This document shows, one piece after another, positions 15,791-25,661 of a stretch of DNA of 31,089 nucleotides; the stretch's first letter is position 1; each line of letters opens with the position of its first letter. A model generated the notes under the pieces. The model was not told the origin of the DNA and ran no database searches. It worked only from the letters and a program-made list of their open reading frames with translations. The translations under genes and the position numbers were made by a program. The stretch covers positions 1 to 31,089 of the forward strand of contig CBIHNR010000044.1 in assembly GCA_966211215.1 (NCBI GenBank), given 5' to 3'. The stretch comes from Desertivirga sp966211215 (lineage in GTDB: Bacteria > Bacteroidota > Bacteroidia > Sphingobacteriales > Sphingobacteriaceae).

Positions 15791-16990
15791 ATGCTGGCCA
15801 ACGCAATGAACCAAGAAAGATTTAAAGTATTATTTCAACAATACCTCAACGACAATCTTCCGCCTGAAGATGTTGAGGAACTACAGCGGACTATTCAGGA
15901 TGCCCGCAATGATGAGTTATTAGATGAAATGCTTAAGAATTCCTTTAATGAACCTGCCTTTACCGACGTGGATGATGAGGTTAGAAAAGCTATTTTTAAT
16001 ACAGTATGTAACAATATAAAGCAGGAGCATGATGAGCCTGAAAATACTCGTGAAAGAAGAAGAATACCATACCGATGGTTAGCAGGGGCAGCTGCTTTGT
16101 TATTTATTACTTTAAGTGTAGGATGGTTTTTCCTGAAGAGAAATGTTGAAAAAACAGAGAATACTTATGTGGCTTATACTATTAAACCAGGTAGCAACAA
16201 AGCCACACTAACCCTTGCCAATGGAAAGAAATTAATTCTTACTGATTCACTTGAGGGGCAACTGGCCAGTGAAGCGGGTGTAAAAATATTCAAAAACAAA
16301 AAAGGCGAAATAATTTATACGGCTATTGCCAGCAACGATAAGGGCGAACAAGCGTTACAATACAACGTCTTAACAACAAAAAATGGGGAGCAATTTCAGG
16401 TAATTCTTCCCGACGGCACGCACGTTTGGCTGGATGCAGCCTCTTCTTTGAAATATCCGGTAACCTTTAAAGGAGATGAACGCAAAGTAGAACTAACCGG
16501 ACAAGGTTATTTTGAAGTGAGCCATAATGCAGCTAAGCCCTTTATTGTAAAAACAGCGCAAACAGAGGTGCAGGTTTTAGGTACACATTTTAATGTTTCT
16601 GCTTTTGATGATGAGCAGGATACCAAAACAACGCTGTTGGAAGGCGCTGTAAGAGTTAAAAGCTATAAATCTGCAGTATTGCTGAAACCCGGTGAACAGG
16701 CTGTTTTAAACAACGGCAGAGAGCTGATTATAAACAACGATGTTGATATAAACAGGGAGGTTGCCTGGAAGAATGGCCTATTTGATTTCAAAAAGGCTGG
16801 CATAGAGGAAATTATGGTTAAGGTTTCCCGCTGGTATGATATTGATGTTATGTATGAAGGGAGCATTCCTAAGACAAGGCTTACAGGAAAAATTTCTCGT
16901 GATGTAGACATTAAAAGCTTGCTGGAAATACTTGCGTTTGAGGGTATTAAATGGCGGATAAAAGGAAACTCTGTTATTATTAGCAATTAA
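15791..16990 (+). CDS. FecR-type anti-sigma factor (FecR + DUF4974)
   Basis: This 399-residue protein has a cytoplasmic N-terminal sigma-binding part (1 to about 92), one transmembrane segment (about 95-115, WLAGAAALLFITLSVGWFFL), and a periplasmic FecR domain (about 188-290). In that domain LPDGTHVWLDAASSLKYP and LTGQGYFEVSHNAAKPF are hallmark motifs. A C-terminal DUF4974/STN-like domain follows (about 325-397, GLFDFKKAGIEEIMVKVSRW). It holds the ECF factor inactive until a signal arrives from the STN domain of the outer-membrane SusC-1 (established for Fec-type systems; the pairing here is inferred from gene order). The start is ATG 15791, with GAGAGG almost touching it. An ATG at 15806 (MNQERFK) has better spacing and is an equally likely start. 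Confidence 0.93.
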   Translation: MLANAMNQERFKVLFQQYLNDNLPPEDVEELQRTIQDARNDELLDEMLKNSFNEPAFTDVDDEVRKAIFNTVCNNIKQEHDEPENTRERRRIPYRWLAGAAALLFITLSVGWFFLKRNVEKTENTYVAYTIKPGSNKATLTLANGKKLILTDSLEGQLASEAGVKIFKNKKGEIIYTAIASNDKGEQALQYNVLTTKNGEQFQVILPDGTHVWLDAASSLKYPVTFKGDERKVELTGQGYFEVSHNAAKPFIVKTAQTEVQVLGTHFNVSAFDDEQDTKTTLLEGAVRVKSYKSAVLLKPGEQAVLNNGRELIINNDVDINREVAWKNGLFDFKKAGIEEIMVKVSRWYDIDVMYEGSIPKTRLTGKISRDVDIKSLLEILAFEGIKWRIKGNSVIISN

Positions 16991-17110
16991 AACAATACTG
17001 GCTGATGAGTTGCCAGTTCAATATATTTTATTAATAGCCAATTATTCACTTAAAAGACCAATTATGCAGTAAGAAATACGAAAGAGATCCTAAAAATTTA
17101 CCCTTTAATC

Positions 17111-17239
17111 ATGTATGATGTTTTAGACAGGCTGGACATCATATATACAATCGAATTTTGGCTAAAAAAAACCAGGAAAGTGCTGGAACACGATCCCGGT
17201 TATAGCTGGGTACGATTCATCAGAAATAGCGAATTATAA
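17111..17239 (+). CDS. Possible 42-residue ORF between anti-sigma and SusC genes
   Basis: ATG at 17111 opens 42 codons ending at TAA 17237-17239, 31 bases before the SusC-1 start. The translation (MYDVLDRLDIIYTIEFWLKK and so on, ending RFIRNSEL) has balanced, protein-like composition with an amphipathic helical start, no signal peptide and no known family. There is no clear ribosome site, but that is normal in this phylum. It could be a chance frame in the 280-base leader of SusC-1. I cannot assign a function. Confidence 0.3.
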   Translation: MYDVLDRLDIIYTIEFWLKKTRKVLEHDPGYSWVRFIRNSEL

Positions 17240-17270
17240 ATCTAACGTTCAACCCAAATTTTTCAAAATT

Positions 17271-20200
17271 ATGAAATTTAAATTAAAGCGCGTCCAGGCG
17301 CCCTGGCGTGCTTTGTCAAAATTTTTGCTCATTATGAAGCTGTCGATTATCATTTTGGTCATGAGCCTTGTCCAGGTAAGTGCTAAAAGTTATGGTCAAT
17401 TAATTAACCTTCACGAAAAGAACATTTCTGTTCACAAAGTTCTTCAAATCATCGAGAACAAAACGGGCTATCATTTTATATATGATGACAATTTGGATGC
17501 CCTTCTCAAGGCAAAAACCCTGAACATTAATGTCGAAAAACGATCTGTTACAGAGGTGCTTGACCTGTGCCTCAAGGATATCCCTGTTAGCTATCAAATC
17601 ATCCAAAACACAATTGCGTTAAAAAGGAGAGAACAATTACAAAATGAAAAGGCGGCTGCTACCATTCAAAAGATAAGCGGAACTGTAACAGATGAAAAGG
17701 GGCAACCACTCGTTGGGGCAAATATTACCAATAAAAATACAAATGTTACTGTTATTGCCGATGCCAACGGCTCCTTTTCTATCAATGCATCTGAGGGCGA
17801 TGTGTTAGTACTGAGTTTTATCGGTTATCAGCGTACCGAATACAAAATCACGCATGCTGTGTTAGATAAAGGCGAAAGGCTTACTATTAAACTTCAGCCA
17901 TCTGCTGCGGCCCTCGAAGAAATAGTTGTGGTATCTGTGGGTTATGGAAAACAAAAGAAAGAATTGCTGACTGCATCCGTAAGCACGGTTTCCGGCAGCG
18001 AATTGGTAAAAGCACCTGTATCCAACTTAAGCACCGCATTGAAAGGACAACTTTCAGGACTGACGGCAATGCAAAGTACAGGAAAGCCAGGTTCTGACGG
18101 TTCTGTACTTACGATAAGGGGTATTGGTACTTATACCGGCCAAACGGCACCGCTGATTATGGTGGATGGTATTGCCAGAGATGCCTTTGATGATATCGAC
18201 CCTAACGAAGTTGCTTCAATAAGTATACTGAAAGATGCCTCTGCAACGGCCGTTTTTGGCGTACGCGGCGCAAACGGTGTTATTTTGGTTACTACCAAAC
18301 GTGGAAAACAGGGGCCTCCGTCCATCAATCTTACTTCGCAGACAGCTTTTTCTTCTTTTACAAATTTCCCATCATTTGCCAATTCGTACGATTACGCCAC
18401 CGTTGTTAACGAAAGGGCTATGCAAGAATACTGGATTAAGCACGCGAAGGATCCGGATATACACACCTGGGATGATTTTGTTGCCAAGCGTGATGCTAAC
18501 TGGAGAAATGACGGGTCGCTTAGTTTTACAGACAATGATTTGAAGTTTTTTCAAAATGCCAACACACCCAAATTGGCTAATGGGGAATCTAATCCATGGT
18601 ACGATCCCTATTTTCACCCTAGTACGGATTGGGTAGACAAGTTATTTAAGAAATATACGCCCATATCGCAAACTAATGTGAATGTGAGTGGAGGCTCCCC
18701 ATTTATGAAATATTTTGTATCGCTTGGTTATCTGAATCAGAAGGGGCTTTTCAAGACTGATTATATGGCCTTCCCTGATAAGATGGACTTCTCTAAAGAG
18801 CGCTATAACTTGCGCGGTAACTTCGATTTCGATGTTTCAAAAGATTTAAAAATGTCTGTCAATCTGGGGACGCAATTTGTCACCATTGGCGGAATGGACA
18901 ATGATGCATCTATGTGGAATACGAGGATACTGTGGGCATTTCCAATGAGTTCTCCGGGCATGATAAATGGTAAGTATGTACTGCCTTATTGGTCCAACGG
19001 CTATGATCAGTTCAACCCTATGTATGCAATAGAAAAAGGTAACTCCTGGAATGCAACCAATAATAGCATCTTAAACTCTTCTATAAATGCGGAGTATAAA
19101 TTGGACAAAATAACGCGAGGCCTTTCCGTAAAAGTGTTAGGCTCTTACGATAGTTATTTTGCCAGCAGAAGCTATGGAAATTTCTCGCCGGTGTCTTATT
19201 TAATAAGGCCAAATCCCAACGGCGACCCGCTAAACCCGGTGTTTACACAATTTACAGCTGCAACACCGCCGCAGATATTCGCCGACTTCCACCTCTCAAA
19301 ATGGCGCAAATTGTATACGGAAGCATCTGTCAACTACAATCGTTCCTTTGGAAAACATACATTATCTGCCATGCTATTGGGCATGAGGGAAAAGAAATAC
19401 GACCCCACGCTTCAATACAATTTACCACATGCCTATGAAGGGGTTACTGCAAGGGTGAATTATAATTTTGGAGGTAAATACATTGTAGAATATGATATGG
19501 GATACAATGGCTCGGAGAATTTTCCTGAAGGCCAGCGATTCGGTTATTTCCCCTCTTATTCCGGAGCGTGGGTGCTTAGCAACGAATCTTTTTTTCCTAA
19601 AAACAACATCGTAAACTTTGTAAAACTGCGTGCCTCATATGGAGAGGTCGGCAATGACAATATAGGAGGCGCACGTTACCTGTATCTGCCTAATACCTGG
19701 AGTGGTAATGGCAGTTATACATTTGGTACCTTAAATAACCAACAATCGATCAATGGTTATAACGAAGCTGTACTTGGCAACCCAAATGTAACCTGGGAGG
19801 TATCTAAGGAAATGAATCTGGCGGCAGATTTTTATTTCTTTAAAAGCAAATTGTCTCTTACCTATGAATATTACAGGAACAACCGTTCCAATATTCTTTC
19901 TTACAGAGGAACCGTTCCGGCGTTTGTGCAGGCTAACTTGCCACCATACAACCTGGGAAAAGTAAAAAGCTGGGGCCATAACTTCGATTTGAGTTATAAC
20001 GACAAGGTAGGAGGCATAAAATATTATCTGCGCGGCAACGCGGCTATCCAGAGGAATAAAATCTTGTTTCAGGACGAAGCCATTGTTCCGGGGATGGAAT
20101 ACCAGTCATCAACAGGGCTTCCTGTAGGACAGCAGCTATTGTTAAAAGCGAACGGTTTGTACACCTCCTGGTCACAGCTATATGCGATTGACGCTAATGG

Positions 20201-20885
20201 CAATCCTATTTTGTCGCAGCCTGTGCTTGCGTCGAGCAATGGAAAGCCATACACCAATGCAAACGGCGACCCTGTATATGTAAAGGATTTAGGTTATGGA
20301 GGCAGGCCATTGCAACCTGGTGATGTTCGCCTGGAAGATGTAAACGGGGATGGTGTGATCAACGAAAAAGACAGGGTAAGAACGGGCCGCACGGTCAATC
20401 CGGAATACAATTTTGGACTTACAGCCGGAGGCAGTTACAAAGGCTTTGATGTGTCTGCTTTGTTTGTTGGCATCGCTGGCGTGGCAAGAGGTGGTTTAGG
20501 GCAATTTCATATTGAGAAGCAACAGGCAATTTATTCGGTTGACCTTACACGCTTTACGACAGAGAGGTATAATGCAGGGGATAAAATTTATTTCCCTATG
20601 GCGGCCTATGATAAAAATGCGGCAGGTACAGGGCCGAATAATGCGGGCAATACCTTTTTCCTGATCAATACTTCTTATATCAGGTTGCAAAACCTTGCGT
20701 TGGGGTACACATTCAGCAACGCCTTTTTGAAAAAGATAGGGATCAAATCAACAAGGTTCTATGTTAGCGGCGATAACCTTTATACATGGTCGCCGGCAAA
20801 AATATGGGGAGATCCGGAGAACCTTGGGAACATCGGTTACCCTCTTTACAAGACGTATAACACAGGCGTCAATATCAAATTTTAA
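17271..20885 (+). CDS. SusC-like TonB-dependent transporter with STN signalling domain (SusC-1)
   Basis: This 1204-residue outer-membrane protein has a long signal peptide (core LSIIILVMSLVQVSA, about 24-38), an STN domain (about 45-118, HEKNISVHKVLQIIENKTGY), a carboxypeptidase-regulatory-like beta domain (about 134-210, ISGTVTDEKGQPLVGANITN), a TonB-box-like stretch (EEIVVVSVGYG, 216-226), and a plug domain. In the plug, RGIGTYTG and SILKDASATAVFGVRGANGV are family signatures. A 22-strand-type barrel follows, ending in aromatic NIKF. SusC proteins import oligosaccharides through the outer membrane with a SusD lid. The STN domain is what contacts FecR-type anti-sigma factors, so this is the receptor of the upstream sigma/anti-sigma pair. 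SusD-1 follows after 26 bases. Confidence 0.96.
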   Translation: MKFKLKRVQAPWRALSKFLLIMKLSIIILVMSLVQVSAKSYGQLINLHEKNISVHKVLQIIENKTGYHFIYDDNLDALLKAKTLNINVEKRSVTEVLDLCLKDIPVSYQIIQNTIALKRREQLQNEKAAATIQKISGTVTDEKGQPLVGANITNKNTNVTVIADANGSFSINASEGDVLVLSFIGYQRTEYKITHAVLDKGERLTIKLQPSAAALEEIVVVSVGYGKQKKELLTASVSTVSGSELVKAPVSNLSTALKGQLSGLTAMQSTGKPGSDGSVLTIRGIGTYTGQTAPLIMVDGIARDAFDDIDPNEVASISILKDASATAVFGVRGANGVILVTTKRGKQGPPSINLTSQTAFSSFTNFPSFANSYDYATVVNERAMQEYWIKHAKDPDIHTWDDFVAKRDANWRNDGSLSFTDNDLKFFQNANTPKLANGESNPWYDPYFHPSTDWVDKLFKKYTPISQTNVNVSGGSPFMKYFVSLGYLNQKGLFKTDYMAFPDKMDFSKERYNLRGNFDFDVSKDLKMSVNLGTQFVTIGGMDNDASMWNTRILWAFPMSSPGMINGKYVLPYWSNGYDQFNPMYAIEKGNSWNATNNSILNSSINAEYKLDKITRGLSVKVLGSYDSYFASRSYGNFSPVSYLIRPNPNGDPLNPVFTQFTAATPPQIFADFHLSKWRKLYTEASVNYNRSFGKHTLSAMLLGMREKKYDPTLQYNLPHAYEGVTARVNYNFGGKYIVEYDMGYNGSENFPEGQRFGYFPSYSGAWVLSNESFFPKNNIVNFVKLRASYGEVGNDNIGGARYLYLPNTWSGNGSYTFGTLNNQQSINGYNEAVLGNPNVTWEVSKEMNLAADFYFFKSKLSLTYEYYRNNRSNILSYRGTVPAFVQANLPPYNLGKVKSWGHNFDLSYNDKVGGIKYYLRGNAAIQRNKILFQDEAIVPGMEYQSSTGLPVGQQLLLKANGLYTSWSQLYAIDANGNPILSQPVLASSNGKPYTNANGDPVYVKDLGYGGRPLQPGDVRLEDVNGDGVINEKDRVRTGRTVNPEYNFGLTAGGSYKGFDVSALFVGIAGVARGGLGQFHIEKQQAIYSVDLTRFTTERYNAGDKIYFPMAAYDKNAAGTGPNNAGNTFFLINTSYIRLQNLALGYTFSNAFLKKIGIKSTRFYVSGDNLYTWSPAKIWGDPENLGNIGYPLYKTYNTGVNIKF

Positions 20886-20911
20886 TAGCTGATAAATCTT
20901 CTTTCAAACAG

Positions 20912-22744
20912 ATGAAACCAATTTCAATAATATTTGCAGGATTATTTTTTACAGGGCTGCTTGCGGTTAGCTGCAAGAAAGATTTTCTGGAAAAGCCACA
21001 GGCCGGCACATTTACCGTAGATACGGTATTTCATTCGAAGCTTAATGCTTCAGGCGCAGTAGCACAAATGTACAATTTGTGTATTCCCTCTGGCTTTCCC
21101 CAAAACACCAACCACGACATGACAAGGCCGGATATGGTAACGGACGAACTATATATGATCCACCCGGAGTATGATTGGATGGTGAATGTAGCAGCCTATG
21201 TTACGGGTACTCAAACGGTAGATGGAACTATCGACAGAGGAGGATTTGGAAGCCATTATCTTGGTATCAGGCAGGCTAACCTGGTACTGAAACATATAGA
21301 TGAAGTGACAGATGCCACAGGCACCTGGAAAACGCAGGTAAAAGGGCAGGCATTGTTTTGCCGAGCTATGCAGCATTTTGAATTGTTCCGCCAGTATGGA
21401 GGTATTCCGCTGATAGTGGAACCTTTGGACGGGGCGCAGAAACTGGATATACATAGAAGTTCGGTAGCCGCTACGGTAGACAGCATTGTAAGTTGGTGCA
21501 ATCAGGCAGCGGCCCTATTGCCGCCAACCTGGACCGGCGCAGATTACGGCAGGGCAACCAGTCTTGCTGCAAAAGCTTTAAAGGCCAGGGTGCTATTATT
21601 TGCTGCAAGCCCATTGTATAATACACCGCCTTCTATGCAGGAAGCTGTTAGTGGTGCACGTTTTGGAAACGCTAATGATGCCATGCTCGCATATCCCAAT
21701 TATGATAAAGAGCGCTGGCTCACAGCTGCCAAGGCCGCTAAGGATGTTATAGATGCTGCATCCGCTTCTGGCGCCGCATTGTACTATACCGGTAAGGCAG
21801 AGACTACCCCCAATGATGACTCTTACGCGGGTTTGGGCGATTATGAGGCTGTTTCTAACGTTTATGCCAATTCGGAATTAATATTGGTTAATACCAGAAG
21901 TATGGACGCACCCAGTTGGGGCGGTTGGTATTGGGGCCAGTGGATGACGTCAAAAGTAAGGCAAGGACAGTGGGCTTTTAAGAATAATGTGCCTGTTGAA
22001 TTTATGCAACAGTATGAAAAACGGAATGGCACAAAGTGGACATTGCCGTTGACCAGCACGGGTGATGATTTCCCGGCCTGGATCCGTGAGCAAAACCTGG
22101 ATCCGCGTTTCTACCAGACTATTACATACGATGGCATGTGGTACAACAGCCAACGTGGCGTATTGGCTTACTACATCGGTGATGGCGGACAGTATCCTAC
22201 AACTGATTTTGGACGCAGTGATGTGGGTGAAGATGGTTATGCTTTGGAAACATATAAGTTTGTAGCTCGCATAGACAACTTCAATGATAAGCATTTTGCA
22301 TGGCCTGTTTTTCGGCTGGCCGAATTTTACCTGAGTTATGCAGAAGCGCTGAACGAATATCAGGGGCCACAGGGAGATCCCACAACTTATCTTAATAAAA
22401 TCCGTCAACGGGCGGGCATGCCTAACAAAAACATTTCTTCACAGGATGATTTCAGAGACGCTGTGCAAAATGAAAGGACAATAGAGTTTGCCTACGAAGG
22501 TTTTCGCCTGAGTGATCTTCAGCGTTGGCTGAAAGCATATGAGGTGTTGAATGGAACATTGCATGGTATCCAAACGAAAGCCAATGCCACATCGGGCACC
22601 CTGAAAAGGAATTGGAGAGTGGTCGATTTCATGAGGCGAACCTTCTTAAAAAGATACTATTATTTGCCTTTCCCCAGCTCCCAGATCAGTATTAATTATT
22701 TAGGCAACGGAAAAGACTGGAACGGACAGAATCCGGGATGGTAA
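20912..22744 (+). CDS. SusD-like surface glycan-binding lipoprotein (SusD-1)
   Basis: This 610-residue RagB/SusD protein has a lipoprotein signal with LAVS then Cys21 and the surface-export-like KKDF tail. The N-terminal TPR-rich SusD-like domain includes GIRQANLVLKHID and KGQALFCRAMQHFELFRQYG (about 120-165), a region diagnostic for the family. The C-terminal RagB/SusD part has WPVFRLAEFYLSYAEALNEY (about 465-485), YLNKIRQRAGMP and NERTIEFAYEGFRLSDLQRW. It forms the lid of the SusC-1 barrel and binds the glycan at the cell surface. It lies in a tight operon: 26 bases after SusC-1 and 33 before SusC-2. Confidence 0.96.
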   Translation: MKPISIIFAGLFFTGLLAVSCKKDFLEKPQAGTFTVDTVFHSKLNASGAVAQMYNLCIPSGFPQNTNHDMTRPDMVTDELYMIHPEYDWMVNVAAYVTGTQTVDGTIDRGGFGSHYLGIRQANLVLKHIDEVTDATGTWKTQVKGQALFCRAMQHFELFRQYGGIPLIVEPLDGAQKLDIHRSSVAATVDSIVSWCNQAAALLPPTWTGADYGRATSLAAKALKARVLLFAASPLYNTPPSMQEAVSGARFGNANDAMLAYPNYDKERWLTAAKAAKDVIDAASASGAALYYTGKAETTPNDDSYAGLGDYEAVSNVYANSELILVNTRSMDAPSWGGWYWGQWMTSKVRQGQWAFKNNVPVEFMQQYEKRNGTKWTLPLTSTGDDFPAWIREQNLDPRFYQTITYDGMWYNSQRGVLAYYIGDGGQYPTTDFGRSDVGEDGYALETYKFVARIDNFNDKHFAWPVFRLAEFYLSYAEALNEYQGPQGDPTTYLNKIRQRAGMPNKNISSQDDFRDAVQNERTIEFAYEGFRLSDLQRWLKAYEVLNGTLHGIQTKANATSGTLKRNWRVVDFMRRTFLKRYYYLPFPSSQISINYLGNGKDWNGQNPGW

Positions 22745-22777
22745 GCCGTTCGCTCATTGAAGAAATAAAATGTAGAA

Positions 22778-25639
22778 ATGAAAAAGCATTATAAGATATT
22801 ATTGATTTTCTCGATCATACTGTGCTGTAGCATCGTTTCCAGGGCGCAGTCAGCGATTGCCATTAATGCACAGCCTTCAACAGGTACTGATGCAGTAGCT
22901 GTTGATTCGATCGTCGATCTTGGTTTTAAGAAAGACGTGCAATGGCGAAGCACCGGCGCTGTTTATACGCTGCAAGGTGAAGAACTTACCAAAATATTTA
23001 CCGGCAACTTACTGAACACGCTTCAGGGGAGGATACCCGGACTGACAGTTGTTACGGGCTCAGGTGAGCCAGGATATGACTCGCCTACGCTCTATGTACG
23101 CGGGCAAACGAGCTGGAATATTGCCGGTAACCAATTATTCATTTTACTGGATGGCTTTCGCGTGGACATAAACGCCTTGACCGGGCTGTCACCTTACGAG
23201 ATAGAATCGGTGACACTGCTAAAAGATGCATCTGCCACCGCTATGTTTGGTTTGCAGGGTGGTGCCGGAGTTTTGAGTATCCGCACAAAAAAAGGGAAAA
23301 TAGCGCCGAAAAATGAAATTGTGCTTAATGCAAGATATGGCATTTCGACCCCTATGCAATTACCGGGGGTAATGAATGCTTATGATTATACAACATTGTA
23401 TAACCAGGCCCTTGTAAACGATGGATTCTCACCGAAATACCCCAACCCTGATTTATACAATACAGCCAATGATCCGCTTCATCCGAATGTGGACTGGTAT
23501 AAAGAACTGTTAAATAAAACATCCTACATTCAGGACTATAACCTATTGTTCAGAGGAGGTAATCAGACCGCCAGATACTATGTAATGTTAGATTATATGA
23601 ACAATAATGGTTTGTATAAAAATGCGAAGGCAATTAATAAAGACTTTGGCACAAACGCTACTTACGACAAATTCAATCTACGGGCCAATGCTGATATTGA
23701 CTTAACTAAAAGCCTTCTGGTATCAGCAAATGTTTCCGGAATTATTGAAGACCGCAACACTCCTTCCGGTTTCCCTGCAGGCCAGTTGTTTAATAACCTG
23801 ATGGCTATTCCTGCCGCAGCATTTCCGATAAAGAATCCCAATGGCACCTGGGGCAACAGCTCGGTATATAATTTTAACGCGGTGGAGCTACTTCAGCAAA
23901 GTGGTATCTACAGTGCCCATACAAGAACATTACAGACGGGTGTAACATTAAAACAGAAACTGGATGTTCTAACGCCTGGGTTGAATCTTACCGGTGGTGT
24001 CTCATTCAATAATCAATACGGAGGATTCCATCTCACATCCTATTCGGTAAGAAGCTATGAAATTGTAAAAAATGCGCAGGATATACCGGTAAGGAATGCA
24101 GAGGGCAACATTGTTTACAAAACCATAGGCAGTGATGTGCCGCTCTCAACCGGTGATGGCGGAACGTCGCGCTGGAACCGCAATACGCTTCAATTAGGGT
24201 TTGACTATAATCGCTCTTTTGGAAAACACACATTTTCAGGGATCTTACTGGGAAGAAGAGAAAGCTATGTTCACGACGGGCAGTTCTATCCCGTGCGAGT
24301 GCAAGGATTGTCTGCTGATGTAACGTATGATTATGCGCAGAAATACATTGTGGATGTTAGCGGAGCTTACATGGGCTCTGCTGATTTTGCCGATGGAAAA
24401 AGGTACGGTTTTTTCCCGGCGATTGGCCTTGGATGGGTGCTGTCTAACGAAGGTTTATTGAGAAGCAGCAAGGTTGTTGACTATCTAAAATTAAGGGCAT
24501 CTTATGGTTCTGCAGGAAATATCAACGAAAATTATCGTTTCTTGTATGAAGAGCAGGCAAGCGGCGCCAACGGATGGATTACAGGAAGCGGTAATTCGTA
24601 TCAAAACGGTTTGGCGATCGGACAGTTGGCAAACTCCAATGCTGCCTGGGAATTAAAAACAAGTTTAAATCTCGGTTTTGATATTCGTCTTTGGAAAACC
24701 TTGTCCGCATCAGCTGACGTATTCAGCGAAAAACGCACAGGCATTTATGAAATCCCCTCTGCCAGTATTCCAGCTTTTTCCGGCTTTAATTTGCCCTATG
24801 TAAACAGTGGTGTGGTACACAATAAGGGTTTGGAAGCAATCGTAAATTACGACAACAAAGCAGGTGATTTTACTTACCATGTTTCCGGTTCTGCTGCATA
24901 TACCAGAAATAAAATAACAGAAAAATCAGAAACGACACAGCCTTTTGGCCGGCTTTACCAAAGAGGTTTTGCTATTAACCAGGAAAAAGGGCTGGCCTTT
25001 GATGGCTTTTATCAGCAGTCGGACTTTGATGCCAACGGCAATGTAAAAGCAGGTGTACCTGCATCATCCTTTGCCAATGTACGCCCTGGTGACCTGAAAT
25101 ATAAAGACCTGGATGGCAATGGGATTATTAATGTCTATGATATGCAAGCGTTTGGGTACAGCAGTGTGCCGGAAATCACCCTTGGTTTAAACATAGGATT
25201 CGCCTGGAAAGGATTTGATTTCAGTGCATTTGCACAAGGTGTTCTGCACCGCACAGTCAATCTGCTTTCTGGTGCATACAACTATACGCATCCCTTCGTA
25301 AATAATAATAATATCACCGCATTCTCAAACAATAGCTGGACGCCCGCTACTGCCTCAACGGCAACAACGCCAAGGCTTTCCACACTCAGCAATCCTAATA
25401 ATGACCAACCTTCAGACTTCTGGCTACGCAGCGGTGATTTTATCAAACTCCGTAGCGTGGAACTGGGATATACCTTTTCGAAGAAAGGGTTTTTGCAAAA
25501 AGTCGGTTCGGCAAGGTTGTTTGTCAATGGAACCAATCTATTTGTCTCTAACAAGATAGATGGGCTGGAACCGGAGAATCTTTCGATGGGCTATCCGCTA
25601 GCCAAAGTGCTAAACTTCGGATTCAATATAAAATTTTAA
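22778..25639 (+). CDS. Shortened SusC-like TonB-dependent transporter without STN and carboxypeptidase-like domains (SusC-2)
   Basis: This 953-residue protein has a signal peptide (1 to about 23, core LLIFSIILCCSIVS) and only a 30-residue linker before the plug. The usual N-terminal beta domain, CarboxypepD_reg-like, is absent, as is STN. Where other SusCs have a VVVxGYG TonB-box region, this one has DSIVDLGFKKD (about 43-53). The plug is intact (GNLLNTLQGRIPGLTVV, LYVRGQTSWNIAGNQ, VTLLKDASATAMFGLQGGAG), and the barrel runs to the aromatic end FNIKF. It is about 250 residues shorter than SusC-1, all the difference being N-terminal. It should still form a transporter with SusD-2 but cannot signal to FecR. 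The gene has a normal start 33 bases after SusD-1. Confidence 0.95.
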   Translation: MKKHYKILLIFSIILCCSIVSRAQSAIAINAQPSTGTDAVAVDSIVDLGFKKDVQWRSTGAVYTLQGEELTKIFTGNLLNTLQGRIPGLTVVTGSGEPGYDSPTLYVRGQTSWNIAGNQLFILLDGFRVDINALTGLSPYEIESVTLLKDASATAMFGLQGGAGVLSIRTKKGKIAPKNEIVLNARYGISTPMQLPGVMNAYDYTTLYNQALVNDGFSPKYPNPDLYNTANDPLHPNVDWYKELLNKTSYIQDYNLLFRGGNQTARYYVMLDYMNNNGLYKNAKAINKDFGTNATYDKFNLRANADIDLTKSLLVSANVSGIIEDRNTPSGFPAGQLFNNLMAIPAAAFPIKNPNGTWGNSSVYNFNAVELLQQSGIYSAHTRTLQTGVTLKQKLDVLTPGLNLTGGVSFNNQYGGFHLTSYSVRSYEIVKNAQDIPVRNAEGNIVYKTIGSDVPLSTGDGGTSRWNRNTLQLGFDYNRSFGKHTFSGILLGRRESYVHDGQFYPVRVQGLSADVTYDYAQKYIVDVSGAYMGSADFADGKRYGFFPAIGLGWVLSNEGLLRSSKVVDYLKLRASYGSAGNINENYRFLYEEQASGANGWITGSGNSYQNGLAIGQLANSNAAWELKTSLNLGFDIRLWKTLSASADVFSEKRTGIYEIPSASIPAFSGFNLPYVNSGVVHNKGLEAIVNYDNKAGDFTYHVSGSAAYTRNKITEKSETTQPFGRLYQRGFAINQEKGLAFDGFYQQSDFDANGNVKAGVPASSFANVRPGDLKYKDLDGNGIINVYDMQAFGYSSVPEITLGLNIGFAWKGFDFSAFAQGVLHRTVNLLSGAYNYTHPFVNNNNITAFSNNSWTPATASTATTPRLSTLSNPNNDQPSDFWLRSGDFIKLRSVELGYTFSKKGFLQKVGSARLFVNGTNLFVSNKIDGLEPENLSMGYPLAKVLNFGFNIKF

Positions 25640-25661
25640 GATACACTAGCAATTTCATGTT

